Of a stretch of DNA of 64,000 bases, positions 25,201 to 38,300 are shown piece by piece. This stretch comes from Bemisia tabaci (lineage: Eukaryota > Arthropoda > Insecta > Hemiptera > Aleyrodidae): assembly GCF_918797505.1 (NCBI RefSeq), contig NC_092793.1:90346411-90410410 (forward strand), written 5' to 3'. The notes beneath the pieces are model-generated. The model was not told the origin of the DNA and did no database searches. It saw nothing but the letters and a program-made list of their open reading frames with translations. The stretch's first letter is position 1; every line of letters begins with the position of its first letter. The position numbers were made by a program, and so were the translations under genes.

Positions 25201-28200
25201 TGAGAAATGACGTTTTGATTATTATCTCTTCATACTTGTTCCTTAGTTACTACGTTCTAGGGCAGTTTGAATCTCACTGTACAATGTTTAGATTAAAGTG
25301 CTTTTTACCAAGTGGTGTAAAGGACAGACTCAGAACAGAAAGGAACTCCCCCGTCTAATTTTGAGAAAATCCCTGACTTGAGACAATACAGAATGATTAA
25401 TAAGGTTCAGAATTTTGAATTCAGCTAGCCAATGTAGTACAGCTTTGTGATCCAGCACATAAAAATTTCCTGCTCCCTATTACTTGATATTTTTTCCTGA
25501 CTGTGTATGTTCCCTATCGGAATATAAAGGTTCACAATATTAATTACAAATTAATAAGAAGAATTTGTTAATTTAGGCAATCCAAAAAAAAACCATTCTT
25601 TAATATCTTGGTGAGGATCATGAATACTCCAGGCTAAAAATTACAGCTAAAAAAGAGCTTACAGAAGCCATGTGCATGAGGAAAAATAATACGTACCTGA
25701 TGAATATTGAATCCTTGAAGATTAGACATGTAATGAGGCATCTCCTTGAGGATTGATTCTCGCAGAAGATCAATTTGTGGAGGCATAGGAACAGGAGCAG
25801 GAGAAGGTGTGGGCACTGCAGGCACTGATAAAGGATGGGCGAAATGTGGTGGTGGTGGTAACGGAGGGGCTGAGGTTGGTGTTGGAGTAGGAGTGGATGA
25901 AGGAGGGGGAGGTGGAGGAACATTTACCCCACGAGGTGGTGAGGAAGGACGAGAAGGAGTGTTGGACTGGCACGGGGACGAAGAGGAGGGTGATGCTGGA
26001 GATACTCGTGGCTGCGGGTCCACATTGGGAGTGACAGGGGGCACCGGAGGAGGAACAGGGGCTGGTGGAGGCAGGATCAGCGAATGTGGAGGCCATGGTG
26101 GTGGCATTAAAGGCCCTGGGGGCCCATACAGCATATTTAACCTTAAGTAACTATTCGGTGGAGGTGCATCAGGACTCTCATCTAAAAAGCCACAAGACAG
26201 TATCATTAATTTAAGAATACAAAGAAAATATAAACTGGTGGATGCAAACATACAAGAATTCTTCATCATATCAATTTGAATACATTGACACTTGTCAATT
26301 TAAGCTGAGATAATTCAAAATTGTCTACAACTGAAAGAAGATACAAATTCTGCAGTAAAAGCCCTCCCTTTAGGGAATACACCACTTTGAATTAAAAAAA
26401 AAAAAAAAACTTACTTCGTAATTTTACTACTTTGTTTTTTTACTTCAAGCAGATGTCTGGCTGTTCAGATTTTCTAGAAAAGAAGTTCATAGAGGCAAGG
26501 GCTTGGAGTGTCTAAGTGTCAAATGATTCATACTTACATGAAGAAACATTATCATTTGTGTTGATATTTCCCTAATATTCCATGCATAAGATTATTTAAC
26601 TCACTTATTACCTTTCATGTCTCTCAGGACTATCACAGTTATTTTCTAGTTTTTCCTTTTTACTTATTTTTTTGTTTAAAAGTGTACTGATAAACTATGT
26701 TCTCCACTTACGTAATACGAGACAGTTAATGCCTAATATGATTTAGAAGATGGATTAGGAGAGGTTTTTTACTTTAAATATTGAACACTCTCTTTTAAGT
26801 GGCATTGTCAGTTAAATTTGGACTGTAAAAGAACGTAAAAAAATTAATGATACATGCGAGTTAAGAAACGGTTTTTTTCTTGTAGAATAATTTCTCAAGG
26901 AAATACGACACAAGAAAAAATTGTTTCCTAACTCACACATATTATTAATTCGTTCATGTTCTTTTACAGTCCAAATTTAACAGTCAATGCTAGGTACTGC
27001 AGAGGCTTCAATGTTTCATCTTTAACATGCTTATAAACAAGTGGAGGGCTGAGTCAATATACAGACTTACTTGCAGGTCGTGATGCAGCATGTGTGGGGT
27101 AAGGGCAATGACTAGTAGAAGGGATCCATGGGTAAGAATCTGCCTGCGGATCAGCAGCGTAAATCATCTAAAAAGAAAACAAATGAGATCGTCTCTGAGT
27201 TCTAGACATTCATAGAAAGAAACAATGATAATTGGTGATCAATTGGAGACATCAATGATAATGCAATTACTAATTACAGGTTAGTAAAAGTCTTCCATTA
27301 GAATTTAAGAGAGGGATTGCAGATGGACTTAGATACAGACGTTGTGACTTTTTGACTTCTTTAACTTCCAATGGACGTATTTATGCTAAAAGGAACTATG
27401 TTGCATGTAAACCCTATGCACATAGTTCCTTTTAGCATAAATACGTCCAAATATGTTTTAAGTTTTAAAGGTTCGCATATTGCATCTATTATAACTTGTT
27501 TGGAAGAGAGTGAGGTAGACCAAGTAGATGCATAGAATTACATTTTATTATTCAACCAGATCCATTTCTCTTCAGTAGGATACATATGGGAGCACAGCAT
27601 ACAAGCAAATATACATGCAATATTGAAGGGCATGTGATTTAGAATAAAACTACGTATAATAACTACATTATAAGTGGCACAGGTGGAAAGTAAATAAAAG
27701 AATTTACAGGTTAGGTGGAACAAATAGACAGAGAGAGCCGCTTTCCACCTGTGCCACTTATAATGTAGTTATTACCCATAGTTGAAGTTATTAGTTATAG
27801 TTATTTAGTTATTTAAATAGTTATTTTAATATCAGTTTTATCAGTTTACTTCTATTTACAGATATTTTTTTTCTCTATAATAGTATTCAGTAGATGAATA
27901 AAATGGTATACTAACAATTTTCTTGGACTTGGTTTATTAAGATTTTTATTTTTAATATCTTACACTATTTTATTCTATTTTTTTTCTAAATTGTGTGCCT
28001 TTCAATATTGCATGTATATTTGCTTGTATGCTGTGCTCCCATACATATGTATCCTACTGAAGATAAATGCATCTGGTTGAATGATAAAATGTAATTCTAT
28101 GCATCTACTTGGTCTACCTCACTCTCTTCCAAACACGTCCAAATATAGCTTACTTTGCTTGATGTACGCTATTTTAATAGAAAATAATGATCGGACATGT

Positions 28201-30875
28201 GAAGTCTAAACAGTCTACTAATTCTCTCTAAAGTGATTTTGTCTTACTTTGAACTGATCTTCTCAGTTAATGACTAATGATTTCGACGAATCAAAAATCA
28301 TCATAAGCTGGCTGATATTTACTTTCTGCTTAATACTTTTTTTTCCTTATTTTGATTTGTAAGTGAATATGGGATTTGTTAACTTAATTATTCAAGTATT
28401 CCCCGAGTGGCAATGAGTACTTTCATTATTCCATTTCCTCTGTAATTTCTAATAGGTAAGCACCCCTAGATTTCTAATTTCTGCAAAGATTTCTACTTGA
28501 TGAAGCGTTTTAAAGCCTGCAAGAACTTTTCTTTCCTGCCTGATTTTGTTACTCTTATTTTGATTTCATTCTCATTCTTTCTTTACTTAATAAACTTGTA
28601 TTTAAACATCTGTCAACATTCACAATAACTATCAGAGAAAAACACTGACTCCCTGATTTCTTAGTAATTCAGTGAGTTTCGGTGCAATGAGCATTAAAAA
28701 ACACGCTTCCACACATACGCAAAGTTTTGCTGTGAAGAAGTATGAGCTCTATTGCTGATAAATGAAAAATTTCCTCCTAATATTTTCATGACAGACTACT
28801 GTACTCCAAATTTAAACCTTCACGTTCGCCGGAGGGAAGGGAAACTTGATGACAGCATTTTACCCTTTCATTCTTTGAGGATAGGAGCAAAAGTCATTTG
28901 AGAATCTAGATTTATTGGGACTGTGGCCATTGATATGAAACTTACTTCTCCCACAAACGAGCATACAAATGTAAACCTGCACCTGCACTATTACCCTCTC
29001 TTCGCTAAACATTTTTTTTTTTTTTTTTTTTTTTTCAGAAAAAAAGTCTACCGAGCAGGATAAAAGTCCCTGGCTTGGCAAAAAAAACCTGCTACTTCTT
29101 GTGAGCAAAAAGAGGACAAAAGGATCAAACCAATATTTTAAAATGGGATCATGTTTCTACAGAGAAGAATGGTGTCCACCAAAAAAAAAGCAGAAAAACA
29201 GAATAACTAATTTCAATGTTTCTGTTTATACAAGTAATAAGATCTGTTAAGTGCAACTCTAGTCCAAAAATCCACAATTATGTAGCATACATCCTTGTGT
29301 GCGGCGTTAAAACAAACATTTAGGATAACTTTGAAACCCCCCCCCCCTCTCAAACGTAAAAAGTGACGGAGGCATGATGTTTTGAAGTTTGCTTGGAAAT
29401 CAGTTCAATGAAATCTTCCATGCACTGAATATGTTTAAGTTCAAACCTTATAAAAATTTGTTACACTGTGTTGGTTACAAAACCGACACAACTGTGCTAC
29501 ACTGCTATGAGTGACAGCCTGTGCAGAAGTAGAGGTCTGAATGATGATTTATGAGTAACTGTAATTAGACTATTTAGTCTAATTGATTTAAATTAAGTTT
29601 TAATAAGTCAAAGTTTTTAATGCCAAAACTGGAAAGAGGAAGTTCACTACCTCATGAACATTTTATGGTTTTGTTGAAGTCAAAGTACTTTCATTTTATC
29701 CGCACTGCACACTGCAAAGCCAAAATATTCCTGTTATCTTTAAATTGCCTTTAAGTGCTTACACTGCAAATTCTATTTACTTTAATAAAATGACGTCTCC
29801 GACCATATTTATCCCATGCTATCAAGTAGAGGTGGAACTTCAATGAGAAAGGTGAAAATCATGAAACACCCATAATTAAATGACGGGTATTAAAAACTGC
29901 CCGCCTTCGGAGCCACATGAAATTTTTTTTCTTCATGTCTCAATTTCTCTGACGATATCAGTCAACATGTTTGACAGAAACTTTCCATAATTCCATTTTT
30001 CTTTTCTTGAAAGAAAATATTAAGAAATCATTGGATGAGTATCTTACTTAATTAGATTTTTTGTGCCAAAGAAAATACATGAAAGGAATTGAAACGTCAC
30101 AATAGAGCTAGGCAGTTTTCAAAGCAAGCAGTTCAACTGAACTTAATCTTTCTCTGGTTTGAGACACCCTTCGTTTACCTGATTCGCACTTAGTGTACCT
30201 AAGGCCTTGTCTCCACGGGACGTTTTCATGAGGTTTGTCCCAAGTTCGAATCGCAGGAGTGAAGCTTCTGGGATTTTTCCCAGTTACTGTCTCCACGGGA
30301 CGGAGCTCATACAGTCCTGGGACTAGTTTGCGCGGGAAGATAAATTATTTTAAGTCGAGTATTTAAGCGGGATTAAAATAATAATTGCACTCAATTGACA
30401 ATTAGACACATTATTTTAACTAAACCAACATGAACAATGTAGTAATGAATAAAATATCGCACAATTCGTGTGGCGGCGCGGCACTCGCATACAGACTCTC
30501 AGTGATGCGCGCGTGGCGTGCCGACGCGCCCGCTCGAAGCAATTCCAACTTCGGCCGCTAGTTGCAGCTCGATCGCTCGGTTCCCTATATCAAAGCGGTG
30601 CAAACCAACCTGGTGGGGAGTCGGCGATCGACTATAAATAGTGGCCGGGGCATAGGCAAAAACACAGTATCAGTCAAAATGTGAAAGAGAACCCATCTCC
30701 CAGTCATCGGCTGAACCCGTAAATATCACGGCGTAGGCCCGTAACCATCACGGCTCAGACCCGTATCTCCAACACGCCCCGGACGCGTAACCACCACGGC
30801 TCAGATCCGTACCCCCCCCCCCTCCCCACGGCCTAGACCCGGGCAACCTCATAGCCCACACTTAGAGCTTAGAAA

Positions 30876-30923
<48 letters not shown>

Positions 30924-33900
30924 GTGTGTGTGTGAAACTCACCACAAATGAAATAGTGAATAAAAATGTAAATATGTGTCAATGAAGCCCTTGCAAATCT
31001 TCATTATCGAAAACCCAAAAACCACCCCCCTCACATTCGTTTTCACTTCTTCGTCCCTCAATGGGTCCTAGGGGTACAAGTACCATACTTGGTACTGGGA
31101 AAAATATTGATTAACTCAATATTTTTCCCAAATTCGTAAGTCGGATTTTTCCCTGGGACAAATCTCGTGAAACGGCTCGTGGAGACAAAGCCTAACAAGC
31201 ACTTTGGTTTCCTCATTTTCTTTTGGCTTAAAATCATAGGAGTTATCCTTTTATTGCTTACTAATATAATTATTGCACTTAATGTTACTTCATGCTCTTG
31301 CTCTGTCGAGGTAGAATACATGGCCACCTCCAGAGGACCCACTCTGAGGCGAGGGCTGATCCTTCATAACTTTCATATTTCCTGAGAAATTGAAGGAAGA
31401 GAGAGGGTCAGGTAAGTAGTGGGTCTGATGAGAATAGTTGCAGTTAGAGATTGAATGAGTTATGATGGAGGCGGGAGGTCAGATTACTAAAATTACTATA
31501 TATTTCTGTTCAGTTTGACCAACAGCAGCCAACCATGTGATTTTACTTTTCTATGCTAGATACGATACACTGTTGTTTCATCTTCGGAAGCTGCCCCTCC
31601 ACATGAAAAGCTACTAATAGGCATGGCTGTAATTGACTAAATTAATTCACCATCCAAAATATTGACTGTCATCATCAACACCATCTTAGAGTTAATAAAT
31701 TAATATAAATAAAAAAAAAAACCAAGTAAGTACAGCTTTATGTCACAGGTAGGATTATAGTGGCATCGCGTAGGGTCAAATATCACCAAAATATTTCAAA
31801 TTAGGCTACCAGCATGAAACATGGTGAAAATGTAGTTTAAGGTACCTTTAACGAGAATCCATCGGGATCTAAGCTGGATCTTTCATGGGTCCCCGTATTT
31901 TGGCCGCCATTTTCCAAGATGGCCGTCATAAGCTGATTTCCGTTATTATCTCATTTTTCAGGCGTTTTAACTTACCCATTATCTTGAAATTTGGCAGGAA
32001 TATACTTGAGTGTGTCTAAAATGAGGAAAAATTGACATTTAAGTCCAGTCGGCCATTTTACCCTTGCTATTGGCCGCCATTTTGAAAATTAGCGGTTTCG
32101 CGCGGTTCCTTCGCGGTTTATCAGGTTTTCGCGGCTGTGTTGCGGTGAGATGCGTGAAATTTGGCAGGAATATGCATAAATATGTTGAATACAAAAATCT
32201 ATCGAGACCCAAGTTCAATCGGCCATTTTTACCCCGGCTAAAGGCCATCTTAGAAATTAACAGCCCCGTCCTACTTCACCGCGGTTTCTCAGATTTGCGC
32301 GGCTGTTTTGCAGCTAGACGGGTGAATTTTGGCAGGAATATCCATGGGTGTGTTGAAAATAGAAATTCATCGAGACCCAAGTGTGGTCAGCCATTTTACC
32401 GCCGAACTTGGCCGCCATTTTGGAAAAAAGCTATCTGCCCTGTTCCTCCGAGGTTAGTCGGATTTTCGTGGCTGTTTTGAAGCTAGACGCGTGATATTTG
32501 GTTGAAACCACAATAAAGTTGAAAATACAAAAAGGTCGAGACCCTAATTCCGCCAGCCCTTCACCTATGTTATTAAGGTGATTCGATGGACGCCATTTTT
32601 TGTGTCAGAATGGCATGCGATGTATCGCATCGATTGGTTCCATTTTTCGAGCTACTCGTCATTTTTCTCCAATTTTGAGATCGCAATTCTGTTGTCAGGA
32701 GACTAAAGCACTCACTTACCAATTTTAACAAAGAAATTCAACGTAATAAAGGCGTGGTTTTTTTAGAGAGAAAACATCGATATTCGATACATTCGATACT
32801 GATATCGAAACTGCACTCGAATGCGATATTTTCTCTCTAAAAAAACCACGCCTTTATTATGTTGAATTTCTTCGTTAAAATTGGTAAGTGAGTGCTTTAG
32901 TCTCCTGACAACAGAATTGCGATCTCAAAATTGGAGAAAAATGACGAGTAGCTGAAAAAATGGAACCAATTCATGCGATATATCGCATGCCGTTCTGACA
33001 CAAAATATGGCGTCCATCGAATCACCTTAACTGCCATTTTGGAAATAGCGGACCATTTACTCAACTCCAGCTGACGGACCCCATTTCAGTATGTTTCTTA
33101 GATTTTTGCGGCAAAGTTACCGCCAGAATAATAAAATTTGACCGAAGTTTACACGAATGTGTCCATACATATAAAACATCTAATGCAAAAAGGGCATACG
33201 GAGTAACATATTTCACAATGTCAGGTCGTAATTTTCCTCGAACACAGGGCCAAGATATTGTAAAATAATGATGAAACAACTGCAAATGTGCAAGGTTTAA
33301 TTTGCAGGGCACTTTTCTTTGCGCATATGATGGGCTGTGTGATCCTAAATGAATTCTGAAATCTATCTAAAACATATCTCCTTCCTAAATTAACCTGAGA
33401 TGTAAGGGTTTGCTACTCAGTTTTACATTTAGTTTGAAGAAGAATATTGTTTCGAGTGCATGAAACGGAAAGTATGAAAATATCAACTATATTTTTGGTT
33501 AATTTTGGGGTAAACCAAAAGTGTAGTTGCACCAGCCAGAAATGTGGTTGTATCCATAGAATAATCTTTTCCCATCGAAGTGTTCACAATATTAACACTG
33601 ATATTTATGCTTTTTTATTTTTTAAAATTTTGATTCTGATTATCTAATATCTAATATTTCCTATGTTGACCTATTTAACCAGAATCAGCACAACTGCCTT
33701 TCAACTCGCCTTATTTGCTCTCATGTTTTATTTTCATTGCAGAAAATTAGGGATAATATCGTATCAAAGCTCTCTGCAATTGTCCACTAACCTTTCAAGG
33801 AGATATTCTTAAAATTTCAAATCAGAGGATTCCTTAGCTTTCTAATAGAATAATAAAACACGAGAAGCCATTTACCAAAGTCTAATACAGTTACCCTGAT

Positions 33901-35297
33901 TCTATGCAAAATCCTCCATTTAATCGTGCCATTTTAAGAAAAAAGATTCGAACTGTTTCCTTCTTTCCTCTTAGAGGGACTTTAATAATTCTATTGATGA
34001 GAGACCATTGCACTCATTACTATAATTATGGGTCATTCCACGTCAACTGTACCAGGCTCGGAACCCGACCCCCTCCGATTTGGCTGAAAATTGGTATACA
34101 GGGTCTTTACATCATTATAAGAGACTAATTTGAAGGGTTTTCCCATCTGACGCCCCGTTCGCGAGATATCGACCCCCAAAGATGGGGTGAATTCTAGCGA
34201 TTTTCAAAAACGCCCGTTTTAGCGATTCTCATTTTCTCGACTTCCCTCTCTTTGACTCTCCATAGCGAGACTCTGTATCAATCCATCATACTTTGAAAGA
34301 GTGTTTCTAGATCAGTTTTTCATGTAGATTCTGAATATGCCATCGAAATTTAGCTAAAAATTATTCTAATGGCCGTAATTTAGGGTTTTTTAAAATTTAC
34401 GATTTTTTCGCCATTCAATGTTCAAACTGAAAACTCGAAAAAACTGTCTCTCAGATTTTCGATTTTTTTTTTTTTACTTCAAGCTTAGGATGTATACTTT
34501 CGGTTCATATACTTTTTTCAATGGAACTCGGACGGTTAAGGGCCTAAAAAAATTCAAATAGGCCAAAAAAGGTCAAAAATGGTAAAAAAAGACGAATTTT
34601 CACATGTTAATCCAAATCTTTTGATAGTAAACTCTTCAATTATCGATATTTTTTCCCTTTCTACCCTCTAATATGTATAAAATCAGACTAGCAACGCTTC
34701 CCGTACATTCACCGATCGATGAACGGCCTGAGGGAAACCGGAAACCGACCAAATATCCTCGAAATTTACGCAAAAAGGCGATTTTTCACATCGTAACCGA
34801 TGCATACCATGGATTGTAACTGCAATTTCTAATTTTCTCTATCTATTTCAACCTTAAGGTATATACTTACGAGTAATAAACACTTATTAACGTGCATCGA
34901 TGGGGCACGGATCTAAACGGAAATTAAAACCGGCCGGAAACGCTCAAAATGACGGCGAAAAACGATTTATTACACGGGAACCGATGCATCTCCTGAATAG
35001 TCACTGAAATTTTAATTTTTTCCCTTTACTTCAACCTTATGGTGTAATCTATCGAGTACTTAACACTAATAAAAGTGCATCGATGTGTTAAGGAGCTAAA
35101 CGGAAATGGAAACCGGCCGGAAATGCTCAAAAAAGGCGGGTTTTCCCACGGTAATCCGAGCATCTCATGAATCGTCACTGCAATTTTCATTTTTTTTTCT
35201 CTTCTTCGAACTCAAGGTGTACTTTTGAAAAGCTTACATTACACATTATCCATGTATTGGTAAAATATCTAAAAAAAACTTAATTAGAAATAGACCG

Positions 35298-35355
<58 letters not shown>

Positions 35356-38300
35356 CGATAAATGACGTTGAATAAGTGGAGTTGATTTGAATCGATGATA
35401 ATTATGATTTAAAGGAGCTGACGCTTGCATCATAAAAATCGCCGATTATAAACTTGACGGTGGAAAAATATGATGCACTTCATCGATCCTTTAGAGGACC
35501 TTTCCTGAAGGTAAAGGCAGCCTGACACTCCTTTCAAAAAAGTTAGAAGCCAAAATAACTAGCTAAGAATTACACCTCTACGGCTTCTGAATAGAGGCGA
35601 TGAAGAACGGCTAGCCCTAACTTTTTTTCCCCTTTAACTTTTCTTTTTTTAACTTTTTCTCTACCCGCCCTTGGTTCTCCAAATTTCACTGGAATAGAAA
35701 AGACATTAAAAATCTTATTAGAGCCAGAATAGGACACGGTCTATATCCCTCCCATCTACACAGAATAAATTTACGAGCTTCTGAGCTGTGCAATTGCGGA
35801 CTAACTGGCGACCTCAACCATATCTTCTTTCAGTGCCCCCTTCTACAACACGATGCCTTCTTTAAAAATTTAATTAACGCTAATTACTTCCCCCCCTTCA
35901 ATATATGGTTCATTCTTCATAACCCTCTCCCTTCTATCTATAAAATAATCACCGAGTTCTTAAACCAGAATAATATCTCCTTATAAAAGCCCGTAATGAT
36001 AACAAGCCCTTCATCACCCAATTCTCCTCCCCCTAGCTATTCCCATTCCCGCCCTTTAAGTACATCCATCTATCTCTCTAATCCTACAAAACCCTACAAA
36101 TCTACCTTCATACCTAATGTTCACTTATTATGTTTTCCAGGACCCAGTCTACCATAGGTTTAGTCGCCACAGTGGGTCTTGTGGCGTGAAGATGGTGTTG
36201 GTACCCCCTCAGTCCCCTTTGCATATCTACTCCCTCTCCCCCCACCTAATTCTCTCCTCAACATTTTAACCACTTACCTACCACAATGTGTCTATAGATG
36301 GCTGTGGGCTCCACACCGGAGCATGAAGCCAATAAAGCATCAAAGAAGAAGAAGAAGAAGAAGATTTTTTCTTTTTTTCTACTTTCTGTTTGTTGATTTT
36401 CACAAAATTTAAAACATTTCAAGGTTTGTTTTTTTAAAGGACTGTTAGGTACCAAATGAGTTCGAAAATTTCTACGGTTTGAGTTCCTTGTTTACTTCTA
36501 CTTCAATTTTAGAAGGTGCTAAGGTAATATATTTAGAAGCGTTAGATTTTCTGCAGCGCAGCGCAATACAGTCACCGTCAAAAATTGTTTGATCTTGGGC
36601 ATTTCCTAGTCGACATTTTATAAATTCGAAAAATTACTCAAAATTTGTCAGGTTGTTTTTACTCTTTGTAATGTTTACAATAATAACATGTTTCATGTAT
36701 ACTTTAAGGTTGAACTTAAAAGCTGTTAATTTAGAAAACAAATGATAAACCGCAGTGCAAAACAGATAATACATATATCTCATCCAATATCAAGACTTCT
36801 CTACAGTGACTTTTTTTAAAAAAATAATTAGGTATGGAAAATTGATTGAATTTTCTTATTTTTCCAATGTTCTCTAAAATAAAAATTCAGCTGTTAATCC
36901 CCTAAGCGTATGTCTCGATAATTCATATTTTCAATTATAGGTATTCAGGTGTATTCCTGCCAAATTTCATACATCTGGCTGCTCCAAGGCAACAAAAGTC
37001 CGAGATACTTCGGAGAAGCAGAGATTGTTTGCTCATTCTCAAGATGGCGGCCATTAACAGGGGTAAAGCTGACTGCATTTAAATCTCAGGATTTTTGGGT
37101 TCCTCACATATTCGCACGTGCTCATTCCAAGTTTCATGCATAAAGTTACAAAACAGCCACAAAAATCTGACAAACCTCGGAGGAACAGGGCAGATAGCTT
37201 TTTTCCAAAATGGCAGCAAATTTCGGCGGTTAAATGGCTGACCAAACTTGGGTCTCGATGAATTTCTATTTTCAACACACTCGTGGATATTCTCGCCAAA
37301 ATTCACGCGTCCAGCTACAAAACAGCCGCGCAAATCTGAGAAACCGCGGTGAAGTAGGACTGGGCTGTTAATTTCCAAAATGGCGGCCATTAACCAGGAT
37401 AAATATGGCCGACTGAACTCAGGTCTCGATAGATTTTTGTTCTCAACATGTTTAAGCATATTCCTGCCAAATTTCATGCATCTCATTGAAACTCAGCCGC
37501 GAAAAACTGATAAACCACGAAGGAACAAAGCGAAACCTCTAATTTTCAAAATGGCGGTCAATAGCAAGGGTAAAATGGCCGAATGGACTTAAATGTCAAT
37601 TTTTCCTCATTTAAGACACACTCAAGTATATTCCTACCAAATTTCAAGTTAATGGGTAAGTTAAAACGCCTGAAAAATGAGATAAAAACGGAAACCAGCT
37701 TATGACGGCCATCTTAGAAAATGGCGGCCAAAATATGGGGACCTATGTTATGCCGCGATCAGACGCTGAATTTAGCACCTGAATGTGGAAGTCAACAGTC
37801 ATCGCCCAACGGCTGAAATTTAGCAAATTCGAGTTATTTTCATCCAGATGTGTATCAAATCTACTCGAATAGTTCAGACAAATTCAAAATTGGTCCGATG
37901 GTTGCTGAGATTCGTTGCTGAATTTTGCGCGTCACGCGCAAAATTCAGGCATCGGGCCGATGACTTCCACATTCAAGCCACATTCAGCTCCCACATTCAG
38001 CGTGTGATTGCGGTGAAAGATCCAGCTTGGGTCCCGACGGATCTTCGTTCTAGGTACCTTAAACTAGAGTCCCTTTGTACTGAGAGTCAAGACAACACCC
38101 CTCATGGAGTCACAAACGGGAATAAAGATTACACAAATTTAGAGTCCCTTTATACCCAGAGTAACGACAACTCGATTATCAGCTGACTGGCAGCCGACCT
38201 TGGCTGGCCATGGAGGCCGAAACTAGTGCACTCAAACGAACGATATTGGGGGATAAGGATCAGGAATCCTGCGATGTCTGTCACACAGAAACAACAACAT

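Larger units (their letters stand above)
17674..25696 (-). other. Intron 3 of the ZCCHC14-like gene
   Basis: 8 kb, dominated by the DDE transposon (18457-24125) and fold-back X (24334-24948). The flanks 17674-18452 and 24949-25696 show no element I recognise. Confidence 0.75.
30469..31035 (+). mobile_element. Solo LTR, TTCG duplication
   Basis: It starts TGTGGCGGCG and ends CCCCTCACA, giving TGTG...CACA termini, with TTCG at 30465-30468 and 31036-31039. A TATAAATA box, a transcript-like block and AATAAA (30959-30964) lie inside in the order expected of an LTR. The four-base duplication fits Gypsy-type integration. No internal retroviral region is present, so it is a recombined solo LTR. Confidence 0.75.
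30203..31192. mobile_element. PIF/Harbinger-like MITE, interrupted by a solo LTR
   Basis: The ends are GGCCTTGTCTCCACGGGACG and, inverted, GGCTTTGTCTCCACGAGCCG. TAA flanks both sides (30200-30202, 31193-31195), the three-base TWA duplication typical of PIF/Harbinger. An additional internal copy of CTGTCTCCACGGGACG lies near 30288. Element F at 43561-44140 has related ends. Confidence 0.78.

Noticed and set aside
25746..26150. Glycine-rich plus-strand open frame
   Set aside because: It is the exact complement of the proline-rich exon 3, which has splice signals and matching phases.
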